Below the pieces are notes generated by a model. It did no database searches, was not told the origin of the DNA, and was given only the letters and a program-made list of their open reading frames with translations. A DNA stretch of 61,885 bases from Bradyrhizobium canariense (lineage in GTDB: Bacteria > Pseudomonadota > Alphaproteobacteria > Rhizobiales > Xanthobacteraceae): positions 1 through 61,885 of the forward strand of contig NZ_JAFCKJ010000023.1 of NCBI RefSeq assembly GCF_018130465.1. Direction: 5' to 3'. Made by a program: the position numbers and the translations under genes. Below, piece after piece: positions 37,936 to 46,414 of this stretch (the first letter of the stretch is position 1; every line of letters begins with the position of its first letter).

Positions 37936-37960
37936 GGAACGACGATGCTGTGCGCTGGTT
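37936..37960 (+). promoter_or_regulatory. Candidate EcfG (general stress sigma factor) promoter
   Basis: GGAAC, 16 bases, then GGTT closely matches the EcfG promoter of alphaproteobacteria (GGAAC-N16/17-CGTT), with one mismatch in the -10 element. It lies 93 bases upstream of the DUF892 gene. The rest of the 415-base region 37637-38052 shows nothing else recognisable. Confidence 0.55.
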
Positions 37961-38052
37961 AGCGCCTCATCAGCAATCGAACATGGCGGAATATGCGGCT
38001 TCTCCTGCAAGCCGGCGCCCCCGTGTTCCCAAAACCCGAGAGGATCAGACCG

Positions 38053-38559
38053 ATGGGACTGTTCACAAAAGACATCAAAACCATGAACGACCTGTTCGTG
38101 CATCAGCTCCAGGACATCTATTACGCCGAGCAGCAGCTTACCAAGGCACTGCCGAAAATGGCGGATAAGGCGACCGATCCGCAGCTGAAGCAGGGCTTTT
38201 TGACGCACCTCGAAGAAACCAAGCAACACGTCAAGCGCCTCGAGGAAGTGTTCAAGATGCACGGTACGCAAGTGAAGGCGGTCGATTGCCCCGCCATCGA
38301 CGGCATCATCGAGGAAGCCGAGGAGACCGCCGGCGAAGTCGCCGACAAGGCGGTGCTCGACGCCGCGCTGATCAACGCGGCACAGGCCGCGGAGCATTAC
38401 GAGATCGTCCGCTACGGCAGCCTGATCGCCTGGGCCAAGCAGCTCGGCCGCACGGACTGCGCCAGTGTGCTCGCCAAGACGCTGGAAGAAGAGAAGGCGA
38501 CCGACAGGAAGTTGACCGCGCTCGCCGAAAGCAAGGTGAACCTGCGCGCGGCCAGCTAG
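38053..38559 (+). CDS. DUF892 ferritin-like protein (YciE/YciF family)
   Basis: A 168-residue four-helix-bundle protein. Features are IKTMNDLFVHQLQDIYYAEQ at the start, HLEETKQHVKRLEEVF, AQAAEHYEIVRYGSL and LEEEKATDRKLT; these Glu and His positions would bind a di-iron site as in ferritins. The start at 38053 gives the typical MGLFTKDIKTMND opening. Relatives are stress-induced and of unclear biochemical role. A candidate EcfG promoter upstream supports induction in the general stress response. Confidence 0.88.
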   Translation: MGLFTKDIKTMNDLFVHQLQDIYYAEQQLTKALPKMADKATDPQLKQGFLTHLEETKQHVKRLEEVFKMHGTQVKAVDCPAIDGIIEEAEETAGEVADKAVLDAALINAAQAAEHYEIVRYGSLIAWAKQLGRTDCASVLAKTLEEEKATDRKLTALAESKVNLRAAS

Positions 38560-38793
38560 GGCCAAGCGTAGCCAGGATAGAGCGTCGCGCGGTCATCCGC
38601 GCGGCGCTGGCGTATTGCGCATCCATCATTCGGTCATTGTCGAAACATGGTGACGAGCTGGAAGCGCCGGCGCGCGGATGAACAATCCGAGTGAATGAAC
38701 TCAGCTTCCGTTCACCATCCCCGAAACAGGCGCGTAGCCGGTTACCGACTGTCCATATCTGTCTGTTCAAGTGCGGGTCGATAGGGGCCCGTA

Positions 38794-41193
38794 ATGTATC
38801 AAGTTCTCTACTGTCTTACCGAGGAGCACGACTGGCGGCTCGTGGCGCTTGGCGGCGCGGTGTGCCTGCTCGCAAGCGCGGCGGCGATCAGCCTGTTTCA
38901 CCGGGCGCGCGCGACACACGGCCCCGGGCGCCTGGCCTGGATTTCCCTGGATGCCGCCGTCAGCGGATGCGGCATCTGGGCGACGCATTTCATCGCGATG
39001 CTCGCCTACGGGCCGGGCGGCGCTGGCGTCTACAACATCCCTGTGACGATCCTTTCGCTGATCTTCGCGATCTCCGTAACCTTCGTGGGGCTGAGTCTCG
39101 CGGTATCCTCCACGCGCGCGCTGTGGATCGTGCTCGGCGGTGCCATCGTCGGTACCGGGGTCGCGACGATGCATTACACCGGCATGGCGGCGCTGGAGAT
39201 GCCGGCACGCGTCGATTGGATCGGAAGCACGGTTGCCGCCTCGGTGCTGTTCGGAATTGTCTTTGCAGCGCTCGCGCTGGTCGTCGCTGCGCGGCGCGAC
39301 GATCTCTTCCACGCGCTGACCGCGAGCACCCTGCTGACGGTCGCCATCGTCGCACATCATTTCACCGCAATGGGCGCGGTCGTGCTGACGCCGGATCCGA
39401 CGCTCGCGATCAGCGGGTTATCGATCCCGCCGGCCTCGTTGTCCTTCCTCACCGCGGGTGCCGCGATCGCGATCATCGCGATTGCGCTCGTGGCCGCGCT
39501 GCTCGACCGCCGCGCCAAGGGCGAATTGGGCCGCCAGCAGATCGTCCTGGACTCGGCACTCGAGAACATGTCGCAGGGACTGTGCATGTTCGACGCGGAC
39601 GGCAAGATCATCCTGTTCAACGAGCGCTATGCCGCGATGCTCGGCCGCACCGACACCCTGCTCACGGGCCGCCTGCTGGTCGACGTGCTGCGGGAGGAGC
39701 AGGCCAAGGGCCAGTGGCAGGGCGATGCGGGCGAATTCTTCGCCCGCCTCGTCGCCGACGCGCGCGAGAGCCGCACCACGACCGACGTCGTGAGCAGGTT
39801 CGGTCGCTCCATCCGGGTCGTCAACCAACCGATGCAGGGCGGCGGCTGGGTCGCGACCTTCGAGGACATCACCGAATGGCTGGAGGCCCAGGCCAAGATC
39901 TCGCACATGGCCCGCCATGACGCGCTGACCAGTCTGCCGAACCGCGTGCTGTTCCACGAGCAGCTCGTGCAGGGACTGCGCCGGACCAGTTCGGGCGACC
40001 AGCTCGCTGTGCTTTGTCTCGACCTCGATCACTTCAAGGACATCAACGACTCGCTCGGCCATCCTATCGGCGATGCGCTGCTCAAGGAGGTCGGCCGCAG
40101 GCTGAAGGCCACCGTCAGCGAGAGCGACACCGTGGCGCGGCTCGGTGGCGACGAGTTCGCCGTGGTCCAGATCGGACGGTCGGAGGAAGCCGCGGCAAGA
40201 TCCCTTGCCGGCCGACTCGTCGAGGTGATCTCGGCGCCTTACGAGATCGACGACCATCAGATCATCATCGGCGTCTCGATCGGCATCTCGCTGTCGCCGC
40301 AGGACGGCAGCAATCCCGACGAGCTGTTGAAGAACGCCGATCTCGCGCTGTATCGCGCCAAGGCGGACGGCCGCGGCACCTATCGGTTCTTCGAGACCGG
40401 CATGGATGCGCGCGCGCAGGCGCGGCGCCTGCTGGAGATGGACCTGCGCGCGGCCGTGCAACGCGACGAGTTCGAGGCGTACTATCAGCCGATCCGCGAC
40501 GTCGCCAGCGGTCGCGTCGTCGCGTTCGAGGCGCTGCTGCGCTGGAACCATCCGCAGCGCGGCCTGATCGCGCCCATGAACTTCATTCCGCTGGCCGAGG
40601 AGACCGGACTGATCATCCAGCTCGGCGAGTTCGTGCTGCGTTCCGCCTGCACCGACGCGGTCACCTGGCCCGACGATGTCGACGTCGCCGTCAACCTGTC
40701 GCCGGTGCAGTTCAAGAATCCGAACCTGATCGCATCCGTGACCGAGGCGCTGGCCGCTTCCGGACTCGACGCGCGCCGCCTGGAGCTCGAGATCACCGAA
40801 TCCGTGCTGCTCCAGAACAGCGAGGCGACGCTGACCACGCTGCATGACCTCCGCGCCATGGGCGTACGCATCTCGCTCGACGATTTCGGCACCGGCTATT
40901 CATCGCTGAGTTATCTGCGCAGCTTCCCCTTCGACAAAATCAAGATCGACCGCTCCTTCGTGTCGGAACTCGCGACGCGCGAGGATTCCATGGCGATCAT
41001 CCGCGCCGTGACCGGGCTGGGCCGGAGCCTCGGCATCGTCACCACGGCAGAGGGGGTCGAGAACGACGCGCAGCTCGAGCTGCTCCGACGCGAAGGCTGC
41101 ACCCAGGCGCAGGGCTATCTGTTCAGCAAGCCGCGGCCCGCTTCCGATGTCACGATCATGCTGGACCGACCGCGGCTGCGCGCGACCGCCTGA
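38794..41193 (+). CDS. MHYT-PAS-GGDEF-EAL membrane protein (c-di-GMP turnover)
   Basis: A 799-residue inner-membrane signalling protein. The MHYT sensor (about 1-240) has seven helices and three motif copies (GIWATHFIAM, GVATMHYTGM, VAHHFTAMGA), proposed to bind copper and sense a gas. A PAS-type domain follows (about 255-365, SALENMSQGLCMFDADGKI). The GGDEF domain has an intact RLGGDEFAV and the EAL domain an intact FEALLRWNHP, LDDFGTGYSSL and EGVEN. Both synthesis and breakdown of cyclic di-GMP are therefore possible. It ends two bases from the convergent membrane-protein gene. Confidence 0.93.
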   Translation: MYQVLYCLTEEHDWRLVALGGAVCLLASAAAISLFHRARATHGPGRLAWISLDAAVSGCGIWATHFIAMLAYGPGGAGVYNIPVTILSLIFAISVTFVGLSLAVSSTRALWIVLGGAIVGTGVATMHYTGMAALEMPARVDWIGSTVAASVLFGIVFAALALVVAARRDDLFHALTASTLLTVAIVAHHFTAMGAVVLTPDPTLAISGLSIPPASLSFLTAGAAIAIIAIALVAALLDRRAKGELGRQQIVLDSALENMSQGLCMFDADGKIILFNERYAAMLGRTDTLLTGRLLVDVLREEQAKGQWQGDAGEFFARLVADARESRTTTDVVSRFGRSIRVVNQPMQGGGWVATFEDITEWLEAQAKISHMARHDALTSLPNRVLFHEQLVQGLRRTSSGDQLAVLCLDLDHFKDINDSLGHPIGDALLKEVGRRLKATVSESDTVARLGGDEFAVVQIGRSEEAAARSLAGRLVEVISAPYEIDDHQIIIGVSIGISLSPQDGSNPDELLKNADLALYRAKADGRGTYRFFETGMDARAQARRLLEMDLRAAVQRDEFEAYYQPIRDVASGRVVAFEALLRWNHPQRGLIAPMNFIPLAEETGLIIQLGEFVLRSACTDAVTWPDDVDVAVNLSPVQFKNPNLIASVTEALAASGLDARRLELEITESVLLQNSEATLTTLHDLRAMGVRISLDDFGTGYSSLSYLRSFPFDKIKIDRSFVSELATREDSMAIIRAVTGLGRSLGIVTTAEGVENDAQLELLRREGCTQAQGYLFSKPRPASDVTIMLDRPRLRATA

Positions 41194-41195
41194 GG

Positions 41196-41630
41196 TTAGC
41201 TGCGGCGCAGTGCGAAATGCGCGCCGCAGAACGCCATCACGGCACCCAGGCCCAGCGCGGCAATCCCGGCCAGCACGCCCGAGACCGTCGGGACCGGGCT
41301 CGGCGCCGAGGCCACCTGGCCCGCACCCGCAAGCAGCAGCACGCCGACCGCGATGAGGAATTGCCGCATCCGTTGCGGGATCTGGCCGTCGGCGGCGCTC
41401 TGCATCAAGGTCGCCGTGAAATAGCCGCCGGAGAAGCCGACGGAGGCGATCAGCCACCAGGCGATCGCCGCGCCCGCCGGTATGAACTCGTGCGTATCCG
41501 AGTGCCAGAGGCCGCCGAGGTCAAGCCCGTAGCGCGCGCCCAGCATGTGCACGGCGAGCGCGAGCAGCACGCCGGAGATCACGGCGGCGCCGAGAATCAG
41601 GCGGCGCGGAAAAAAAATCGTCTCAGCCAT
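41196..41630 (-). CDS. Unrecognised small membrane protein
   Basis: A 144-residue protein from the ATG at 41630. It has four probable transmembrane helices: about 10-30 (LILGAAVISGVLLALAVHML), 47-70, 85-104 (FLIAVGVLLLAGAGQVASA) and 112-135. Short charged loops carry WHSDTHEFIPAG. No family is recognised. It is convergent with the MHYT-GGDEF-EAL gene and divergent from the next gene, 73 bases away. Confidence 0.65.
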   Translation of the reverse strand: MAETIFFPRRLILGAAVISGVLLALAVHMLGARYGLDLGGLWHSDTHEFIPAGAAIAWWLIASVGFSGGYFTATLMQSAADGQIPQRMRQFLIAVGVLLLAGAGQVASAPSPVPTVSGVLAGIAALGLGAVMAFCGAHFALRRS

Positions 41631-41703
41631 GTCTCGCTTGTAGGATGGGGCAGGGCGATGACGCAAGCGGATCGCGGACTGGATCGCCCGGATTGGATTG
41701 ATT

Positions 41704-42297
41704 GTGAAGGTGCAGGATTCGGGAGTTGAGGCCGCTGCGGGTGCGAGCTACGCCTACAGGGCGTCGCTGGTCGGCTCGGCGCATCGCTTCGAGCTGACGG
41801 AGGAGGGCCTCTCGTGGCACGTCGCCGGCCGTTCGGGCCTGTGGTGCTATGACGAGATCAGCGCGATCCGGCTGTCGTTCCGCCCTGTGTCGATGCAACA
41901 GCACCGCTTTCGCGCCGATGTCAGCCACACCAAGGGCGGCCGCATCGCGATCCTGTCGACGAGCTGGCAGACCGCGGCCCTGATGGCGCCACAGGACAAC
42001 GGCTTTCGCAATTTCATTGTCGAGTTGCACGCGCGGATGGCGCAGGCCGGCAGCCGCGCCGAATTGACCGCGGGCCTTGGCCGCAGGACCTACGTGACCG
42101 TGCTGGTTTTTCTGGCGGTGCTTGCAGTGGCGATGACGGGGCTCCTGATCCGCGCGCTGCTGATCGGCGAGTTCGCCGGCGTGCTGTTCATCGTCGGCTT
42201 TGCCGCGCTGTTCGCCTGGCAGGTCGGCGGCTTCGTCCGGCGTAACCAGCCGCGGAGCTACAGCTTCGATCACCTGCCCAGAGCTTTGCTGCCCTGA
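41704..42297 (+). CDS. Unrecognised protein with two C-terminal membrane helices
   Basis: A 197-residue protein from the GTG at 41704; a TTG two codons earlier is possible and no ribosome site is convincing. The soluble N-terminal 120 residues read as a beta-rich domain (FELTEEGLSWHVAGRSGLWC, AIRLSFRPVSMQQHRFRADV). It resembles small PH-like membrane-associated domains, but this is only an impression. Two helices follow (about 130-152 and 155-178) and a basic tail. Function unknown. Confidence 0.6.
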   Translation: MKVQDSGVEAAAGASYAYRASLVGSAHRFELTEEGLSWHVAGRSGLWCYDEISAIRLSFRPVSMQQHRFRADVSHTKGGRIAILSTSWQTAALMAPQDNGFRNFIVELHARMAQAGSRAELTAGLGRRTYVTVLVFLAVLAVAMTGLLIRALLIGEFAGVLFIVGFAALFAWQVGGFVRRNQPRSYSFDHLPRALLP

Positions 42298-42377
42298 ATG
42301 GCCTTGCTGCCTTGGGTGCAATGGGCGGCAACCAAACGTGACTTCGCGCCCCTGCGCCGGTGTCGCATCGTGCTGCC

Positions 42378-42977
42378 ATGTCAACCATGGATCGCAGCAC
42401 GCGTCTGCCGACGACGGATGAGATCGCCAGGATCAACCGCGCGCACCTGATCGATACGCCACTCCGGCCGGCCGACCTGTTGTTCATGTTCGGCACCCGC
42501 GAGGACGTTGGCTTGCGCGCCGACACCGCCGCGAGGCTGTGGCGCGAGGGTTTGTTCCGCTGGTCGATTGTCAGCGGCGGTGTGACGCCCGGCTCGGAGC
42601 AATCCGAGTGCACCATCATCAAGGCGGCGATGGTCAAGGCGGGCATTCCGGCGGACAGAATCCTCGGGGAGGATCGCGCGATGAACACCGGCGAGAACGT
42701 GATCTTCTCGCTGCCGGTCATCGATGCGGCGCTCGGGCTGCACAATATCCGCAGCGTGATCTGCCTCGGCAACACCTGGACCGCGCGGCGTTATCCGATG
42801 ACGCTGCACCGGCACTGGCCGGAGGTCGAGAAAATGCTGCTCACGGTCGACAGCTTTGCCACCCCGCGCGCGCTCTGGCACACCGATCCCGAATTTCGCC
42901 GCCGCATGCTGCACGAATGGGACAAGATCGAGCCTTACAAGGCGAAGGGCTTCATCGCGGAATGGCCGGAGGTCTGA
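42378..42977 (+). CDS. YdcF-family (DUF218) protein
   Basis: A 199-residue protein with the YdcF/SanA fold, a Rossmann-like domain of unclear activity linked to envelope functions in enteric bacteria. The first strand is ADLLFMFGTREDVGLRADTA; others are WSIVSGGVTPGSEQSE, AGIPADRILGEDRAMNTGEN and VICLGNTWTARRYPM, matching the family order. There is no signal peptide or membrane helix, so it is cytoplasmic. Start ATG at 42378 or 42387. It is convergent with the MocR regulator gene. Confidence 0.82.
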   Translation: MSTMDRSTRLPTTDEIARINRAHLIDTPLRPADLLFMFGTREDVGLRADTAARLWREGLFRWSIVSGGVTPGSEQSECTIIKAAMVKAGIPADRILGEDRAMNTGENVIFSLPVIDAALGLHNIRSVICLGNTWTARRYPMTLHRHWPEVEKMLLTVDSFATPRALWHTDPEFRRRMLHEWDKIEPYKAKGFIAEWPEV

Positions 42978-42995
42978 GCGGGGCAAAAGCGCGCG

Positions 42996-44339
42996 CTACT
43001 CCGTCGAGTCAAAATCCTCTTCCTTGGTGCCGAGCAGCGACACGATCGTGCGCAGGCCGGAATCGAGCTGCTCGAACGAGGGCGGGGCGAGCGCGAGCCG
43101 CACCGCGTTCGGTGCATGGCCATGGGCGATCGCGAAGGTCGAGGACGGTGTCAGCGCGATGCCGCGCCGGGCTGCCGCGGCGACGAAGGTCTGCGAGCGC
43201 CAGTGTGCCGGCAGCGTGAGCCAGAGGTGATAGGAGCGGGGATCGGCCGAGAGCTGGTAGCCGGCGAGCAGCCTTGCCGCGGTCTGCTGGCGGCGCGCAG
43301 CGTCGATGCGTTTCAGCCGCGTCAGCTCGGCGACGGTGCCGTCTGCCATCAGCCGCTGTCCGGATGCGAGCGCGTGGCCGGAAGCGATCCAGCCGCCGGT
43401 GCGGACCGCGCTCATCACGCTCTCGCGCAATTGCGGCGGCGCGACGAGGATGCCGAGCGCGAGGCCCGGCGCGACCTTCTTGGACAGGCTGTCGATCACG
43501 ATGCAGCGGTCGGGCCCGAGCGCGGCCAGCGGCGTGTCGTCGGCCAGGAAGCCGTAGACGGCGTCCTCGATGATGGTGAGATCGAGCTTCTCGGCGACGC
43601 GCATGATGTCGGCGCGCCGCGTCGCGTTCATGGTGACGCCGAGCGGGTTCTGGATGATGGGCTGGAGATACAGCGCCGACAGATGTGCCTCACGATGCGC
43701 CTTCTGGATGGCGTCGGGGCGCGCGCCAAATTCGTCTATCGGAATCGGGACCAGCGTCACGCCGAGCCGTGCGGCGATGCTCTTGACGTAAGGATAGGTC
43801 AGCGCCTCGACGCCGCAGCGGCCGCCGGTGGGAACGAGGGCTGCGAGGGCGGCCGCGAGCGACTGCTTGCCGTTGGCGGTGAAGACGATCTGCTCGGCCT
43901 GCGGCGCAAAATCCTTGCGCGCGAGATAGGCGGCGGCTGCGTTGCGCGCGCTCTTGGTGCCGGTGCTGGTGGAGACGCGCAGCGCGGATTCGAGCGCGTC
44001 GACACGCTCGAGGCCCGCAAGGCTCTTGGCGATCATCGCCCATTGCTGCGGCAGCAGCGGGTAATTGACCTCGAAATCGATCCGCGCGTCGCGCGGTTCG
44101 CTCAGCGCCTCGACCTCGCGCCTGATGTCGCCGGAGATGAAGGTGCCGCGGCCGACCTCACCGACGACGAGGCCACGGCGGAGCAACTCCGTATAAACCC
44201 GGCTCGCGGTCGAGACTGCAATGCCACGGTCATAGGCAAAATTGCGCTGCGGCGGCAGCCGGTCGCCGGGCCTTAACGTGCCGTTAGAGATATCCGAGGC
44301 AATGGCATCGGCAAGCTTCACGTACTCGAACTTGGACAT
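42996..44339 (-). CDS. MocR-type GntR/aminotransferase regulator
   Basis: A 447-residue fusion of a GntR winged helix (1-72: YVKLADAIASDISNGTLRPG, then VSTASRVYTELLRRGLV) with a fold-type-I aminotransferase domain. The PLP-binding Lys is in CIVIDSLSKKVAPGL, and the preceding IIEDAVYGFL holds the cofactor Asp. MocR proteins use PLP or an amino compound as effector and usually control neighbouring vitamin B6 or amino-compound genes. No such target is adjacent, so it may act elsewhere or on itself. Two inverted repeats lie just before its start. Confidence 0.9.
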   Translation of the reverse strand: MSKFEYVKLADAIASDISNGTLRPGDRLPPQRNFAYDRGIAVSTASRVYTELLRRGLVVGEVGRGTFISGDIRREVEALSEPRDARIDFEVNYPLLPQQWAMIAKSLAGLERVDALESALRVSTSTGTKSARNAAAAYLARKDFAPQAEQIVFTANGKQSLAAALAALVPTGGRCGVEALTYPYVKSIAARLGVTLVPIPIDEFGARPDAIQKAHREAHLSALYLQPIIQNPLGVTMNATRRADIMRVAEKLDLTIIEDAVYGFLADDTPLAALGPDRCIVIDSLSKKVAPGLALGILVAPPQLRESVMSAVRTGGWIASGHALASGQRLMADGTVAELTRLKRIDAARRQQTAARLLAGYQLSADPRSYHLWLTLPAHWRSQTFVAAAARRGIALTPSSTFAIAHGHAPNAVRLALAPPSFEQLDSGLRTIVSLLGTKEEDFDSTE

Positions 44340-44340
44340 T

Positions 44341-44389
44341 ATTGCACCGAGAGCAATGTTTCACTTGCTCCGAGTAGTGTACTGGAGCA
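44341..44389. promoter_or_regulatory. Two inverted repeats upstream of the MocR gene
   Basis: ATTGC-N7-GCAAT (44341-44357) touches the leftward start codon, and TGCTCC-N12-GGAGCA (44366-44389) lies just beyond. MocR proteins bind spaced repeats near their own promoters, so these are candidate autoregulatory operators. Confidence 0.4.
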
Positions 44390-44523
44390 TTTAAGTTCCA
44401 TCAAGGTCCACGATTGAGCCGAGGAGAGCGAGAGCAATCCGACGGCAAATGAGGTGCAGGCGCTCGGGCGCTTGCGCCAACGGCATCCGCTTCGCCGCGT
44501 GGACCATAGGCCGGAGAAGGACA

Positions 44524-44760
44524 ATGAACACGATCTCGCAAGCTGCCGGGCGGAGTTTACGCTCATCCTCGTCGGGCGGATTCCTCCGCAGCCTCGCCAA
44601 CGGCGCCTATGCGCTGTTCGAGCGCCTGGAGCACCGTTCCGCCGTCAAGACACTGAACGAGCTCGATGACCGCGCCTTGCGCGACATCGGGATCACCCGC
44701 AGCCAGATCGAGGACGCGGTCTACGGCCAGGTCAAAGCCGAACTGACGCGGTATCTGTAA
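44524..44760 (+). CDS. DUF1127 small basic protein
   Basis: A 78-residue protein whose start at 44524 has a GGAGAAGG site upstream. The C-terminal 45 residues are the DUF1127 domain (TLNELDDRALRDIGITRSQI), an arginine-rich helical hairpin. In related bacteria DUF1127 proteins affect phosphate and carbon metabolism, RNA turnover or stress adaptation; the role here is unknown. It is divergent from the MocR gene, 184 bases away, and could share its control region. Confidence 0.85.
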   Translation: MNTISQAAGRSLRSSSSGGFLRSLANGAYALFERLEHRSAVKTLNELDDRALRDIGITRSQIEDAVYGQVKAELTRYL

Positions 44761-44816
44761 GCGACTGTCACGACGCCCGGCAGGTCCGGGCGTGGTGACG
44801 TAAAATGTCTCCGCAT

Positions 44817-44867
44817 CGTCATTGCGAGCGGAGCGAAGCAATCCAGCGTCTTTCCGCAATGGCGGTG
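44817..44867. repeat. Palindromic repeat, family A, truncated copy 3
   Basis: The left arm CGTCATTGCGAGCGGAGCGA and the AAGCAATCCAG segment match families at 3539 and 34403, but the right arm is missing. The next element (family G) starts within 10 bases, as if it replaced that arm. Confidence 0.75.
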
Positions 44868-44874
44868 TCCATCC

Positions 44875-45004
44875 CGTCATCCTGAGGTGCGAGATTTGCG
44901 ATGCGCACGCATCGCAAGTCGAGCCTCGAAGGATGAGCGGCCGAGATGCAGCCGGGCCGTCGCCCTTCGAGGGCCGCTGAAGAAGCGGCCACCTCAGGGT
45001 GACG
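44875..45004. repeat. Palindromic repeat, family G (CGTCATCCTGAGGTG arms)
   Basis: Outer arms CGTCATCCTGAGGTG and CACCTCAGGGTGACG enclose smaller hairpins such as GCGATGCGCACGCATCGC and GGGCCGCTGAAGAAGCGGCC. Single copy in the window. Confidence 0.8.
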
Positions 45005-45694
45005 GTGATGGATAAGCGCTCGCGGCAACATTCGACGCCTGAAACGTCAGACACACCTTCGCCCTCTCGCGGCTTGTTTTGCCCGAGCTTTGCTTCGTCG
45101 CGTCACCCTCGAATGAAAGAGGGCGCAGGGAAGGCCGGGTGCCGGCTGGCACCCGTGGTCCACTGTGCGAAAGCGTGTGCTAAAAAAGCTGCACAGCGGC
45201 ATACAGGTGAAGCCAAGACGTCCGGCCTTCCCTGCGCAGCGGTTTTACGGCTTATGCCGAGCTTTCCCCGGGGAGCGATGCACTATTGCCCCCGTCGCCT
45301 TGCGGATGGCTGATGCGCGGGCCCGGTCGGGCCGCCACATCACCACAAGACTTGACGCACAGACCCCGGGCGTCAGGACGACACGGTTTTGCCGTACGCT
45401 GTCAGCACCGGTCGTGTGCGCGACGCCTTCGCTCACGGTTGCCCGCCCTGCGAAACCTGTCGCGCCGATGCTGCCTGCGTCCGCCGCCGCCCGGCCCGCG
45501 TTCGTGACGATCGCGATACGCCCCTCTTCCTTTGGCCGGGTTGCGGCGACACATACGCCGTTTCCGAATTTCGGTAAAGTGGAATATTTTTGACGGCGCC
45601 GGTTGACCGGCAGCTTGGGTGTTTTGCCCGACGGGCAACGCAAGGGCTTGTAGCGCTGATTGCGCTTCTGCTCCATCCCGGCACCGAGGTCCGC
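45005..45694. other. 690-base geneless stretch with a structured inverted repeat
   Basis: Open frames occur on both strands but have no ribosome sites, no recognisable domain, and overlap one another, so I call no gene. A perfect 16-bp inverted repeat (45123-45138 with 45222-45237, GCGCAGGGAAGGCCGG and its complement) encloses 83 bases with an internal hairpin GGTGCCGGCTGGCACC. From general knowledge, arginine-rich frames like those here recur in many Bradyrhizobium genomes, so this may be a multicopy element or decayed DNA. That cannot be shown from one window. Confidence 0.5.
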
Positions 45695-45828
45695 GTGTCC
45701 CGGACGCGCTGCAACGCCCTTCGCGTTGCTGCGCAGAGCCGGGACCCAGCAGGCCGCGGCATTCGCTGATGCATGGGCCCCGGCTCTGCAGCGCATCACT
45801 TCGCGCTGCGCTGCGTCCGGGGCACGAG
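45695..45828. repeat. Palindromic repeat, family B, copy 2
   Basis: Runs from GTGTCCCGGACGCGCTGC to GCTGCGTCCGGGGCACGAG and is the inverted relative of the element at 3647-3770. Inner blocks CAGAGCCGGGACCCA and TGGGCCCCGGCTCTGCA also match. Confidence 0.75.
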
Positions 45829-45880
45829 AGTGTTGTTCGTTGCGCTTCGCTCCATCCGGGCCACGAACTGCGTGCAACGC

Positions 45881-46306
45881 TCAGTGCCTCACCACCAGCA
45901 CCGAGCACTTCGCGTAGCGCACGACATGTCCAGCATTGGAGCCGAGGAAATAGGTCCGCATCGCCGGCCGGTGCGAGGTCATTACGATCAGCTCGGCCTT
46001 CATGTGCACGGCTTCCTCCAGGATCTCGTGGTAGATGCCGCCCTGGCGCACCACGCTCGAGATGCGAGAAGCCTCGATGCCGGATTCGCGCGCGACGATG
46101 GCGAGGGCTTCTTCCGAGGTCTGGCGCTGCTGTTCGTCGAAATCGGCCGGCACGTATTCGGCCAGCATCACCGGCGTCATCGGCAGCACGTTGAGCAGGC
46201 GCACCACACCGCTCCAGGTCTGCGACAGCGTTGCCGCGGTCGCGATCGCCGGCTTGGCCAGATCGGTGTCGGCGAGGTCGATGGGCACGAGGATGGACTT
46301 GAACAT
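45881..46306 (-). CDS. Universal stress protein (UspA family)
   Basis: A 141-residue single-domain Usp protein. The N-terminal strand is MFKSILVPIDLAD and the C terminus is MRTYFLGSNAGHVVRYAKCSVLVVR, with the family's GS-N turn. The usual G-x2-G part of the ATP loop is replaced (TSHRPAMRTYFLGS), so nucleotide binding is uncertain. The start at 46306 has GGAGG upstream. Family members protect against stress by unknown means. The SixA-like phosphatase gene is upstream on the same strand, separated by a 16-bp tandem repeat. Confidence 0.88.
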   Translation of the reverse strand: MFKSILVPIDLADTDLAKPAIATAATLSQTWSGVVRLLNVLPMTPVMLAEYVPADFDEQQRQTSEEALAIVARESGIEASRISSVVRQGGIYHEILEEAVHMKAELIVMTSHRPAMRTYFLGSNAGHVVRYAKCSVLVVRH

Positions 46307-46324
46307 CTGCGCCTCCAATCTTCG

Positions 46325-46372
46325 GGTCAGGAAGTCTTGCGGTCAGGAAGTCTTGCGGTCAGGAAGTCTTGT
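46325..46372. repeat. Three tandem 16-bp repeats
   Basis: GGTCAGGAAGTCTTGC occurs three times head to tail, the last with one change at its final base. It lies between the Usp gene start and the SixA-like gene end, in the leader of the Usp gene. Such near-identical short repeats are prone to copy-number change by slippage. Confidence 0.9.
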
Positions 46373-46414
46373 GACCAGGCTGGATCAACCGGTCGAGACG
46401 GCGCCGTGCGCGTC

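Noticed and set aside
44273-44287. TTAA-N7-TTAG, a near CtrA box
   Set aside because: It has a mismatch in the second half and lies inside the MocR coding sequence, about 55 bases after its start.
45165-45877. Overlapping frames of 142 and 210 codons on opposite strands in the geneless stretch
   Set aside because: No ribosome site or domain, they overlap each other and a palindromic repeat, and read as translated repeat DNA.
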